Assembly: GCA_036001225.1 (NCBI GenBank)
Contig: DASYUM010000317.1
Coordinates: 1 to 21,520, forward strand
Direction of reading: 5' to 3'
DNA from: DASYUM01 sp036001225
GTDB lineage: Bacteria; Methylomirabilota; Methylomirabilia; Rokubacteriales; DASRDR01
DNA length: 21,520 nucleotides
A program made the position numbers and the translations under genes. Shown in pieces: positions 1 through 6,290 of the stretch; position 1 is the first letter of the stretch, and each line of letters opens with the position of its first letter. The notes beneath the pieces are model-generated. The model was not told the origin of the DNA, did no database searches, and worked only from the letters and a program-made list of their open reading frames with translations.

Positions 1-354
1 GAAGCCGCCCACGCCTCCGAGGACGAAACCCAAGGGCCCGGTGATGAAAATGCCGAGCAACGGGCCTTGATTCGCTCCGGGGGTGAAAATCATGGGGCCG
101 AAGAATCCGGCGCAGAAGCCGATCGCACCAAGCACGACAGCTCCAAACAATGTGCTCGAGATCAACCCCGTTGGCGCAGAGCCGAGGAGTCTCCAGACGT
201 ACCGGCCAACACCCATCGCACAGAGGAGAGAGATGATGCTCGGTATCCAACGTTGCTCGAGGAACGGAACGAGCGAAAACGGGACCCAGTAGACGAAGTA
301 GTATGTGGCAGGAACCACCACCAGCATGGCGAGCAGCCGAAACAGGAGTCTCAT
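1..354 (-). CDS. Partial small integral membrane protein, unknown function
   Basis: Reading the minus strand from an ATG at 354 gives 118 codons with no stop before the window edge, so the 3' end is missing. The product starts MRLLFRLLAMLVVVP and is strongly hydrophobic, with about four likely membrane segments. Glycine- and phenylalanine-rich stretches (GAIGFCAGFFGP, FITGPLGFVLGGVGGF) resemble small permease or membrane-anchor proteins. An in-frame TGA lies about 30 codons upstream with no ATG, GTG or TTG between, so 354 is the only conventional start. No clear Shine-Dalgarno is seen. Codon choice is less GC-biased than in the later genes (ttt, tct, cca, aca, ata occur). I do not recognise the family. 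Confidence 0.6.
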   Translation of the reverse strand, partial: MRLLFRLLAMLVVVPATYYFVYWVPFSLVPFLEQRWIPSIISLLCAMGVGRYVWRLLGSAPTGLISSTLFGAVVLGAIGFCAGFFGPMIFTPGANQGPLLGIFITGPLGFVLGGVGGF

Positions 355-468
355 CCCGATGCGCTCACGATCGGGTGCCGGTTCTTCGTCACTCGACTCC
401 TCTGACGTGCGGGGGCAAGGGTGAGCGCGCCGACCTGGCCGCGGTCATCCTGGGCGACTCGGAGCGGG

Positions 469-605
469 TTACGTTGCGAGCGCCTCGTTCACGGCCTCGA
501 TCAGCGCGTCGGAGGTGAAGGGCTTTCTGATGCCACGGCGCGCGCCAAAATGGATGGCGTCATCGAGGTGATCGCTCGGATCGAGTTCCCCGCCTTCGGG
601 GGATG
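469..605 (-). pseudogene. Response regulator receiver domain, C-terminal remnant
   Basis: The minus strand encodes about 42 residues ending at a TAA (469-471). They match the last third of a CheY-like receiver domain: GGELDPSDHLDDAIHFGAR, then RGIRKPFTSDALIEAV and NEALAT. The GA...KPF....L...V pattern includes the conserved Lys-Pro after beta-5. The phosphoacceptor Asp and the whole N-terminal two thirds are absent. Upstream in this frame there is a TGA at about 606-608, and the sequence changes to a G/C-rich non-coding stretch that leads to a transposase remnant. The simplest reading is that a mobile element cut the regulator gene. The fold assignment is fairly secure; the cause of truncation is inference. 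Confidence 0.6.
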
Positions 606-852
606 ATCAACATAAAGCCCCCTCTCGGTCGTCTTCCCCCAGGGGGCTGGCGGACCAAGCCCCCTCCGCCCCGATGGTGCGCGACCGGCGCGGGCGGTGT
701 CAAGGGCGCGGCACCTGGCGGCACCTGCCGCGCCCCAGACGCAGGCGCCGTCACTCGAGAGGGCAGGGAGACGCGGCTGGCCGGACCCGCCGCGGCGGAC
801 TCGGGAGACCGGTTCCTCCTGGGAGATCAGCCGGGGGAGGTCAGGGTGGAGG
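606..852. other. Non-coding stretch, probable 3' flank of IS91-type element
   Basis: This stretch lies between the transposase stop and the response-regulator fragment. All frames look like compositional noise rich in Pro, Arg and Gly. A potential hairpin pairs AGCCCCCT (616-623) with AGGGGGCT (641-648). IS91-family elements carry sub-terminal hairpins near their ends, so this could be the element end, but I cannot confirm the terminus. Confidence 0.35.
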
Positions 853-1338
853 TCAGTTGGCGATGGGGAGGGCACCGGCCGGCGCCGCCGCCGGGCCAGG
901 ACCGAGCGGCTCGGCCGGCCGCCGGGCGGCCAGGAGCTGGCGCACCGCGACCGGGTCCTCGACCGTGGCGATCACGCGCAGCCGCCCGCCACAGCGGGGG
1001 CACGCCAACACGTCGATCGCGAACGCCCGCCGCATGAGGGCCGCCCAGGTCCAGTTGCGCGGGGGGGCGGGGGGCGGCGGGACCTGGCGGGCCTCGGCGG
1101 GGTCAAGGGCGGCGGCCTCGGGCGCCGCCCGACCATAGCTCACGACCGGTGGGCGCCAGCGCGCATGCGGCGCGAGCACGCCGTGGTCGAGCAGCAGGTT
1201 GATCTCGGGCCGCGGCGTTAGCGCGGCCAGCTTCGCGAGGAACTCGAGGGGCTCAAACACGAGGTGCGTCGTCCCATCGCGCCAGGCCGCCTTCAGCTTG
1301 CGCGATCCCGGCCATCGACCGCGCGCTCGCCGGGCTCG
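853..1338 (-). pseudogene. IS91-family-type transposase, C-terminal remnant
   Basis: Minus-strand coding sequence with the hallmark C-terminus of IS91/ISCR-like Y2 transposases: a WRDGTTHLVFEPLEFL motif, PRPEINLLLDHGVLAPHARW, then a four-residue zinc-knuckle-like CPRCGGRLRVIATVEDP near the end. Full-length family members are around 400 residues or more. Here only about 160 codons remain, and an in-frame TGA (1339-1341) closes the frame upstream, so the HUH/Y2 catalytic part is missing. The earliest usable start is a GTG at 1258-1260 inside the conserved region, which supports decay rather than a functional short gene. The element is not expected to be autonomous. Confidence 0.7.
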
Positions 1339-1385
1339 TCAAGTCCACCTGCGTCCACCTCTGCTTCGGCTACACGAGGCGGGTG
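1306..1385 (+). pseudogene. Possible MetE-like (methionine synthase II) gene fragment
   Basis: The plus strand reads AIDRALAGLVKSTCVHLCFG followed by Y. This resembles the strand and loop of short MetE-like proteins around the zinc ligands, where a xHxCxG pattern (here HLCFGY) is typical. Nothing of the family is visible on either side, and the frame runs into the Uma2 promoter region. It overlaps the 5' edge of the transposase remnant, so a recombination junction probably lies here. The match is short, so the call is tentative. Confidence 0.3.
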
Positions 1386-1399
1386 GGATGGACAGAGCC

Positions 1400-1419
1400 T
1401 GCTACAATGCCGGCAGGAG
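1400..1419 (+). promoter_or_regulatory. Extended -10 promoter and Shine-Dalgarno of the Uma2 gene
   Basis: TGC followed by TACAAT (1400-1408) fits an extended -10 element. No good -35 hexamer is seen. AGGAG (1415-1419) lies 7 nt before the ATG at 1427, a textbook ribosome binding site, and it fixes the start against the longer upstream open frame. Confidence 0.4.
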
Positions 1420-1426
1420 CGACTTG

Positions 1427-1987
1427 ATGGCCACTCCAGTCGTGCGACACCTGTTCACGGTCGGCGAGTACCACCGGATGGGCGAGGCCGGCATCTTCAC
1501 CGAAGATGACCGCGTCGAGCTCATCGAGGGGGAGATCGTCGAGATGACACCGGTCGGCAGTCTCCACGCGGCGTTCGTGGATCGCCTGACTGACCTCCTG
1601 ACGTCTCGCATCGGACGACGGGCAATCGTCCGAGTCCAGAGCCCGATCGGGATCGGGCCCCGCTCCGAGCCTCAGCCGGATGTGACCGTGCTACGACGTC
1701 GCGAAGATTTTTACGCGCACGCGCACCCCGAGCCTCCCGACGTGCTCCTCGTGATCGAGGTGGCCGATACCTCGCTCGAGTTCGACCGGGCGGTGAAGGC
1801 GCCTCTCTACAGCCGGCTAGGAATTCCAGAGATGTGGATCCTGGACGTGGCCGGGCCTTCACTGGAGATCCATCGCCGCCATTCGGCCGAGGGCTATCGA
1901 GACGTGCGAACCGCCAGGCGGGGCGAGCGGCTGACTCCGACCGCGTTCCCCGACCTCAACCTTTCGGTCGACGACATTCTCGGCTGA
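1427..1987 (+). CDS. Uma2-family (DUF820) putative restriction-like endonuclease
   Basis: The 186-residue protein matches the Uma2/DUF820 family of PD-(D/E)xK-fold proteins. Visible family signatures are DDRVELIEGEIVEM (residues 27-40, with conserved Glu31 and Glu34), QPDVTVL (Asp85), VLLVIEVADTS (Glu111), then Lys124 and Tyr128 in VKAPLYSRLGIPEMWILD. The spacing of Asp85, Glu111 and the family Lys fits an intact nuclease core. Length is typical (about 180-200 residues). The start follows an AGGAG site. The gene stands alone among gene debris and is separately promoted. Uma2 genes occur in many copies in cyanobacteria and several high-GC lineages, and their biological role is poorly defined. 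The nuclease function is by family only. Confidence 0.85.
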   Translation: MATPVVRHLFTVGEYHRMGEAGIFTEDDRVELIEGEIVEMTPVGSLHAAFVDRLTDLLTSRIGRRAIVRVQSPIGIGPRSEPQPDVTVLRRREDFYAHAHPEPPDVLLVIEVADTSLEFDRAVKAPLYSRLGIPEMWILDVAGPSLEIHRRHSAEGYRDVRTARRGERLTPTAFPDLNLSVDDILG

Positions 1988-2012
1988 GACCGCCTCGGCT
2001 GAGACCGCGGCC

Positions 2013-2181
2013 GCGAGGGCGTCCGGACGAAATCCGATCCACCGGGCTACTACTTCCGGGTCGACGCCCGGCGGAAGGAGCTGCAGGGCTTCCGCCCCGG
2101 GCGGTACATGCACTTCTGGAACGTCTGGCTCGACCGCTAGCGTCCGAAGCCGGTCGAGCCCGGCATCATCGAGATCGCTTG
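2013..2181 (+). pseudogene. Unidentified gene remnant with in-frame TAG
   Basis: Immediately after the Uma2 gene the plus strand reads SDPPGYYFRVDARRKEL and QGFRPGRYMHFWNVWLDR, then a TAG (2138-2140). The same frame continues RPKPVEPGIIEIA to a TGA (2179-2181). The aromatic-rich GRYMHFWNVWLDR segment looks like real protein, and the sense frame on both sides of the TAG looks like one C-terminus carrying a nonsense codon. No start codon or ribosome site is visible. I do not recognise the family. Confidence 0.35.
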
Positions 2182-2185
2182 ACGC

Positions 2186-3181
2186 CTACTTCCGGATGCC
2201 CATCTTCACGGCGAGGGGCAGGTACCTCTTCAGCTCCTCCTCCTGGAACTGGCGGAACGCGTCGGGGCCCTTGTAGGCGACGACCTTGTTGACCCTCAGC
2301 GCCTGCTCGAGGAAGGCCGGGTCCTTCGAAGCCTCCTCGAGGAGCCCGGCCCACCGCGCCACCACCTCGCCCGGGAGCCGGGGCGGGCCCGAGAGCCCCT
2401 GCCAGCCGACGACGTCGAGGTCGGGAAACCCGGCCTCCTTCGCGGTGGGCACGTCGGGCAGCCCCGGCAGCCGGGCCGGATGGACGACGGCCAGGCCCCG
2501 GAGCTTGCCGCCCTGGATCAGGCCGCCCGACTCGCTCCACTGCTGACCGGCGAAATCGATGTGCCCGCCGGCGAGCGCGGTGAGGGTCGGGGCGCCGCCG
2601 GCAAACACCACCCGGTTGGTCTCGGCCACCGGGACGCCGGCGGCGTAGAGGAACTGCGAGACCGAGAAGCTCGCCACTCCCGCGATCCCGCCGAGCCCGT
2701 AGCGAAACCCTTTCGGGTTCGCCTTGGCGGCGGCGGCGACGTCGGCGAGGCTCTTCCACGGCGAATCGGACTTGACCGTGTAGACCACGGGGTCCAGGGT
2801 CACGAGCGCGATCGCGGTCTTCGTCTCCATCTTGTAGGGGACGTCGCTCTGGACGGCGAAGAGCATGGAGCTGACCGCGTGGTTGTCGAAGAGGAGGGTG
2901 TAGCCGTCGGGCCGGGCGCCGAGGACGTGGAGGGTCCCCGTGATGCCCGAGGCCCCCGGCATGTTGACGACGTTCACCGGCTGGCCCCAGTGCTTCGACG
3001 CGTAGACGGCGGTCAGCCGCGCCGCCACGTCCGCGCCCCCGCCGGGCGGAAAGCCGACGACCAGCTCGACCGGGCGGCTCGGGTACGGCGCCTGGGCCTC
3101 GAGGCCCGGGCCCGCCACTCCGGCGCCGAGCATCACCATCACCACCATCAGCCACCACCACCGCCGTCGCGCTGCGATCAT
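2186..3181 (-). CDS. tctC: Tripartite tricarboxylate transporter substrate-binding protein (TctC/Bug family)
   Basis: The 331-residue periplasmic binding protein would capture a carboxylate or related small solute for the TctAB membrane complex. It has an N-terminal signal (residues 1-30: RRR, a W/V/L/M core, ending near LEAQA) followed by the family hallmark YPSRPVELVVGFPPGGGADV (33-52), whose P-P-G-G-G-x-D loop lines the ligand site. Other Bug signatures include VVNMPGASGITG and GGHIDFAG. There is no lipobox cysteine, so the protein is probably soluble. The ATG is preceded by AAGGAGG and overlaps the tctA stop by 4 nt (ATGA), indicating translational coupling. An open frame continues upstream inside tctA but is out of frame with it and is not real. 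The substrate is unknown. Confidence 0.92.
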   Translation of the reverse strand: MIAARRRWWWLMVVMVMLGAGVAGPGLEAQAPYPSRPVELVVGFPPGGGADVAARLTAVYASKHWGQPVNVVNMPGASGITGTLHVLGARPDGYTLLFDNHAVSSMLFAVQSDVPYKMETKTAIALVTLDPVVYTVKSDSPWKSLADVAAAAKANPKGFRYGLGGIAGVASFSVSQFLYAAGVPVAETNRVVFAGGAPTLTALAGGHIDFAGQQWSESGGLIQGGKLRGLAVVHPARLPGLPDVPTAKEAGFPDLDVVGWQGLSGPPRLPGEVVARWAGLLEEASKDPAFLEQALRVNKVVAYKGPDAFRQFQEEELKRYLPLAVKMGIRK

Positions 3182-4659
3182 GCCGTTCGCCTCCTTGGCC
3201 TCGCGAGCAGGGACCACGCGGTGAGCGCGAGGCCGGCGCCGATCAGGGTCACCGCGATGGGACGTGTGAGGAAGATCAACGGGCTCCCGGCGGCCATGCT
3301 GAGCGACTGCCGGAGCGCGCTCTCGAGCATCGGCGTCAGGATCAGCGCCAGCACGAGCGGGGCCGTCGGGTAGCCGAGCTTCACCATCAGGTATCCCACG
3401 GCGCCGAAGGCGAGCGCCATCCCGACGTCGACGAAGTTGTTCCGGACGCTGAACGCGCCGAGCACGCTGAAGAGGAGGATGAGCGGCGCCATCACCGCAT
3501 ACGGGACCCTGACCAGCCGCGCCCACAGGCCGACCAGGGGCAGGTTGAGGATCAGGAGCATCACGTTGCCGACGTACATGCTCGCGATCACGGTCCACAC
3601 GAACTCCGGCCGCTTCTCGAAGAGGAGCGGCCCCGGCTGGAGCCCGTAGATCATCAAGCCGCTCAGGAGCACGGCCAGGGCCGGCGTGGCGGGGATGCCG
3701 AGCGCGAAGAGGGGGACGAAGCCGCCGCTGGTCGTGGCGTTGTTGGCCCCCTCGGGGGCGGCCACGCCCTCGATCGCGCCGCGGCCGAATCGCTCCGGCG
3801 TCCGGGAGACCCGCCGCTCGAGGTCGTACGACAGGAAGGAGATCGCTCCCGGCGTGCAGCCCGGGAGCAGGCCGAGCCCGAAGCCGACGCCGGTCGCCCG
3901 CAGCATCGTCCCCACGCAGCCCTTGATCTCGCCCCACTCCGGCATCAGCTTGCCGAGCGGGGCCGCCGAGACCGCGCTGGCGGCCGCCTCGACGCCGACG
4001 AGGACCTCCGTGATCGCGAACAGCCCGATGATGACCGCGATGAAGTCGATGCCGGAGAGGAGCGTCGTGGTCCCGAACGTGAAGCGACGCACCCCCGACA
4101 TCGGGTCCAGGCCCACCAGGGCCACGAGGGCCCCGAGCGCGGCCGCGCTCAGGCCCTTCACCAGCGAGGCGCCCGACAGGCTCACGACGACGCTGAACGC
4201 GAGGACCACCAGCCCGACGTACTCGGGCGGGCCGACGCGAAGCGCCACCTCCGCCAGCGGCGGGGCGAAGAACGTGAGGCCGACGAGGCCGAGCGTCCCC
4301 GCCACGAAGGACGAGATGGCCGCGATGGCCAGCGCCGGACCCGCGCGTCCCTGCCGGGCCATCTGGTAGCCGTCGAGCGTCGTCACCACGGAGGCGACCT
4401 CGCCCGGGATGTTCACGAGGATCGCCGTGGTCGAGCCCCCGTACATGGCGCCGTAGTAGATGGCGGCCAGCATGATGATCGCCGGCGCGGGGGGGAGCAC
4501 GGACGTCAGGGGCAGGAGGATCGCGATCCCCGAGGTCGGGCCGATCCCCGGGAGGACGCCCACCAGGGTCCCGAGCACCGACCCGATCAGCGCGAAGAGG
4601 AGGTTCTGCGGCGTGAGAGCCTGGGCGAAGCCGTGGAGCAGGAACCCGAGGGTGTCCAC
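3178..4659 (-). CDS. tctA: Tripartite tricarboxylate transporter large permease TctA
   Basis: The 493-residue large integral membrane subunit forms the cation-coupled translocation path of a TTT system. Family signatures are GVLPGIGPTSGIAILLPLT (34-52), YYGAMYGGSTTAILVNIPGE (68-87), TTLDGYQMA and PEGANNATTSGG (302-313), with about 11-12 hydrophobic segments. I chose the GTG at 4659 (VDTLGFLLHGFAQAL), which is where family members begin. The longer open frame to 4758 adds Arg/Ser-rich sequence overlapping tctB. The start lies 7 nt after the tctB stop and has no strong Shine-Dalgarno, consistent with coupling to tctB. The 3' end overlaps tctC by 4 nt. Confidence 0.93.
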   Translation of the reverse strand: MDTLGFLLHGFAQALTPQNLLFALIGSVLGTLVGVLPGIGPTSGIAILLPLTSVLPPAPAIIMLAAIYYGAMYGGSTTAILVNIPGEVASVVTTLDGYQMARQGRAGPALAIAAISSFVAGTLGLVGLTFFAPPLAEVALRVGPPEYVGLVVLAFSVVVSLSGASLVKGLSAAALGALVALVGLDPMSGVRRFTFGTTTLLSGIDFIAVIIGLFAITEVLVGVEAAASAVSAAPLGKLMPEWGEIKGCVGTMLRATGVGFGLGLLPGCTPGAISFLSYDLERRVSRTPERFGRGAIEGVAAPEGANNATTSGGFVPLFALGIPATPALAVLLSGLMIYGLQPGPLLFEKRPEFVWTVIASMYVGNVMLLILNLPLVGLWARLVRVPYAVMAPLILLFSVLGAFSVRNNFVDVGMALAFGAVGYLMVKLGYPTAPLVLALILTPMLESALRQSLSMAAGSPLIFLTRPIAVTLIGAGLALTAWSLLARPRRRTA

Positions 4660-4666
4660 GGCGGGC

Positions 4667-5098
4667 TCAGGGGCCGAGCAGGCCCGGCGGCAGCGGCATG
4701 CCGAGCCAGCGTGCGAAGACGACGTGGCTGGCGAGCGCGATCGTCGCCGCCAGGACACCCGTCATCGTCCACGAGAACGGGCCGAGCGCGCGCAGGAGGA
4801 CCAGCGCGAAGACCGCGGTCGCCGGCAGGAAGCCGAGCGACGGCAGCCCGGCCACGTAGAGCACGAGGAGGCCGAACACGAACCCGACGCGACGCCGACC
4901 CGCGGCATCGGGCCACGCCGGGCGATCGGCCGCCCGCCCCGCGAGGTGGGCGGCGCCCAGCCCGGCGAGGGCGAGGCCGATCACGGCGGGGAGGAGCCGG
5001 GCGCCGGGCCAGTCGTCCCGGATGCGGAGGGCTTCGACGAGCGCGAGGGCGCCGAGCCCGAGGAGCACGCAGCCGGCCAGCACGTTCACGCGCCGCAT
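4667..5098 (-). CDS. tctB: Tripartite tricarboxylate transporter small subunit TctB
   Basis: The 143-residue membrane protein has four hydrophobic segments (around NVLAGCVLLGLGALALVEAL, LLPAVIGLALAGLGAAHLAG, VGFVFGLLVLYVAGL and ATAVFALVLLRAL), the architecture of the small TTT permease subunit. It is the first gene of the tctB-A-C operon. The ATG at 5098 (MRRVNVLAG) is preferred over an in-frame TTG at 5137 because a promoter-like -10 lies between them, which would make the message almost leaderless. TctB is the least conserved subunit, so the call rests on size, topology and position beside TctA. Confidence 0.85.
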   Translation of the reverse strand: MRRVNVLAGCVLLGLGALALVEALRIRDDWPGARLLPAVIGLALAGLGAAHLAGRAADRPAWPDAAGRRRVGFVFGLLVLYVAGLPSLGFLPATAVFALVLLRALGPFSWTMTGVLAATIALASHVVFARWLGMPLPPGLLGP

Positions 5099-5263
5099 GG
5101 CGGCGTCAGTATTGCGGACGAGAGCGATTTTCGGCAATCAGCTCGCCGGGTCGCCTGCCCCGCGGAGAGACCGCCGGAAGCCTCGCGAACCAACCAGGCG
5201 CCTCGGATTGCGGGGCCGCCGACGGTTGGTGTTCCACTCCGAGCGGCGGCTCCGCCGCCGCAA
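5099..5263. other. Intergenic region between the dehydrogenase and tctB
   Basis: Beyond the promoter-like hexamers and most of a double-hairpin repeat copy, no coding signal is seen. It separates the ThDP-dehydrogenase pair from the transporter operon. Confidence 0.6.
5108..5137 (-). promoter_or_regulatory. Putative promoter of the tctBAC operon
   Basis: On the minus strand TTGCCG (5132-5137) and AATACT (5108-5113) are spaced by 18 nt. The -10 ends 9 nt before the tctB ATG, so the transcript would have only a few leader bases. Moderate match to sigma-70 consensus; not tested. Confidence 0.35.
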
Positions 5264-5306
5264 TCAAGGGGGGGCATCGGGGGGGTCTCCCGAGACCCCC
5301 CCGAAG
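5237..5306 (-). repeat. Double-hairpin palindromic repeat, copy 1
   Basis: A 70-bp element nearly identical in inverse orientation to 19128-19196. In gene orientation it starts CTTCGGGGGGGTCTC, with arms TCGGGGGGGTCT and its exact complement around a CGGG loop. After a C-rich spacer and GATTGC comes a second hairpin (GCGGCGG/CCGCCGC), ending CTCGGAG. It covers the 3' end of the hydroxyacid dehydrogenase gene and contributes its last codons and stop. It has no T-tract, so it is not a classic intrinsic terminator, but it could block 3' exonucleases or act as a REP-like element. Confidence 0.75.
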
Positions 5307-6283
5307 AACACCAGGTCACGCGCCGGAATCGGCTCGCCGTCGAGCACGCGCCGGATGTTGGCGAACACGTGGCGGGCCATGTTGCCCACGTTGTCGATGA
5401 CCGAGCCCGCCAGGTGCGGCGCCAGCACGAGGCCGGGCGCCTTCACCCGCAGCAGCGGATGGTCGGCCGGGGGCGGCTCGGTGCCGAAGACGTCGAGGCC
5501 GGCGCCGGCGAGCCGGCCGGCGTCGAGGGCCTCGGCCAGCGCCGCTTCGTCCACCAGCTCGCCCCGGGCGGTGTTGATCACCACCGCCTGCGGCCGGAGG
5601 CGCGCGATCCGCTCCCGGGACAGGAGCCGCCGGGTCGACGGCAGCAGCGGCACGTGCAGGCTGACGATGTCCGCCTCCGACAGGAGCGCCTCGAGATCGC
5701 CGAAGCGGACGCCGAGGGCCCGCTCCTCGTCAGGCGCGAGGCGCCGCACGTCGAAGTACCGGACCTCCGCGTCGAACGCCCGCAGGCGCCGGGCGACCTC
5801 CCGGCCGATCGCGCCCATGCCGATCAGCGCGACGAGCTTTCCGCGGAGCTGCCGCGCCTGGGCGCGGGTCTCCTCGCGCGCCCGCTGCCACTCCCCCGCC
5901 CGGAGCTGCGCCTCCCGATGGGAGAGGCGGCGCAGGACGGCCAGCACCAGCAGGAGCGTGAACTCCGCGACCGGCACCGCGTTGGCGCCGGCGGTGATGG
6001 CGACGGGGACCCCCCGCGCCTGGGCCGCTGCGAGGTCGATCTTGTCCACGCCGATGCCCCACTTGTGGATCAGGCGCAACCGCGGCGCCGCCTGGATGAG
6101 GCTGGCGGGAATCGGGGTGATGCCCCCGACCAGGAACTCGGCGTCACCGACCAGCGACGCCCGCTCGGCCGGGTCCGATGATGTCGCCAGGCGCAGGACC
6201 ACCTCGGGCGGGCATTCGGCCTGGATGGCGGCCCGGACTTCGGGCCCGTGCGGGTCGAGGAACGCGACGACGGGCTTCGACAC
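5264..6283 (-). CDS. D-isomer-specific 2-hydroxyacid dehydrogenase, NAD-dependent
   Basis: The 339-residue enzyme of the D-2-hydroxyacid dehydrogenase family (phosphoglycerate, glyoxylate and hydroxypyruvate reductase type) would interconvert a 2-oxo acid and a D-2-hydroxy acid. The dinucleotide motif is GMGAIG (155-160) with an acidic Asp178 that favours NAD(H). The catalytic triad is Arg240 (INTARG), Glu269 (DVFGTEP) and His290 (APHLAG). I chose the GTG at 6283 (VSKPVVAFLD), 7 nt after the ThDP gene's stop; an upstream extension would overlap that gene and is Arg/Ser-rich. Length is near the usual 310-330, plus an odd tail: the last 13 residues (FGGVSGDPPDAPP) and the stop come from the hairpin repeat. 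Pairing with the ThDP enzyme suggests it reduces or oxidises that enzyme's substrate or product. Specificity is unknown. Confidence 0.9.
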   Translation of the reverse strand: MSKPVVAFLDPHGPEVRAAIQAECPPEVVLRLATSSDPAERASLVGDAEFLVGGITPIPASLIQAAPRLRLIHKWGIGVDKIDLAAAQARGVPVAITAGANAVPVAEFTLLLVLAVLRRLSHREAQLRAGEWQRAREETRAQARQLRGKLVALIGMGAIGREVARRLRAFDAEVRYFDVRRLAPDEERALGVRFGDLEALLSEADIVSLHVPLLPSTRRLLSRERIARLRPQAVVINTARGELVDEAALAEALDAGRLAGAGLDVFGTEPPPADHPLLRVKAPGLVLAPHLAGSVIDNVGNMARHVFANIRRVLDGEPIPARDLVFFGGVSGDPPDAPP

Positions 6284-6290
6284 GCCGCGC

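Noticed and set aside
603..1221. Several overlapping plus-strand open frames
   Set aside because: Low-complexity Pro/Arg/Gly translations opposite the transposase remnant and its flank.
3182..3937. Apparent N-terminal extension of the TctC-like protein
   Set aside because: The extension is out-of-frame tctA sequence. The real start has a signal peptide, AAGGAGG and an ATGA overlap.
4460..6181. Long plus-strand open frame over tctA, tctB and the dehydrogenase
   Set aside because: Composition is Arg/Gly/Glu-rich antisense sequence. The opposite strand carries clear families in full.
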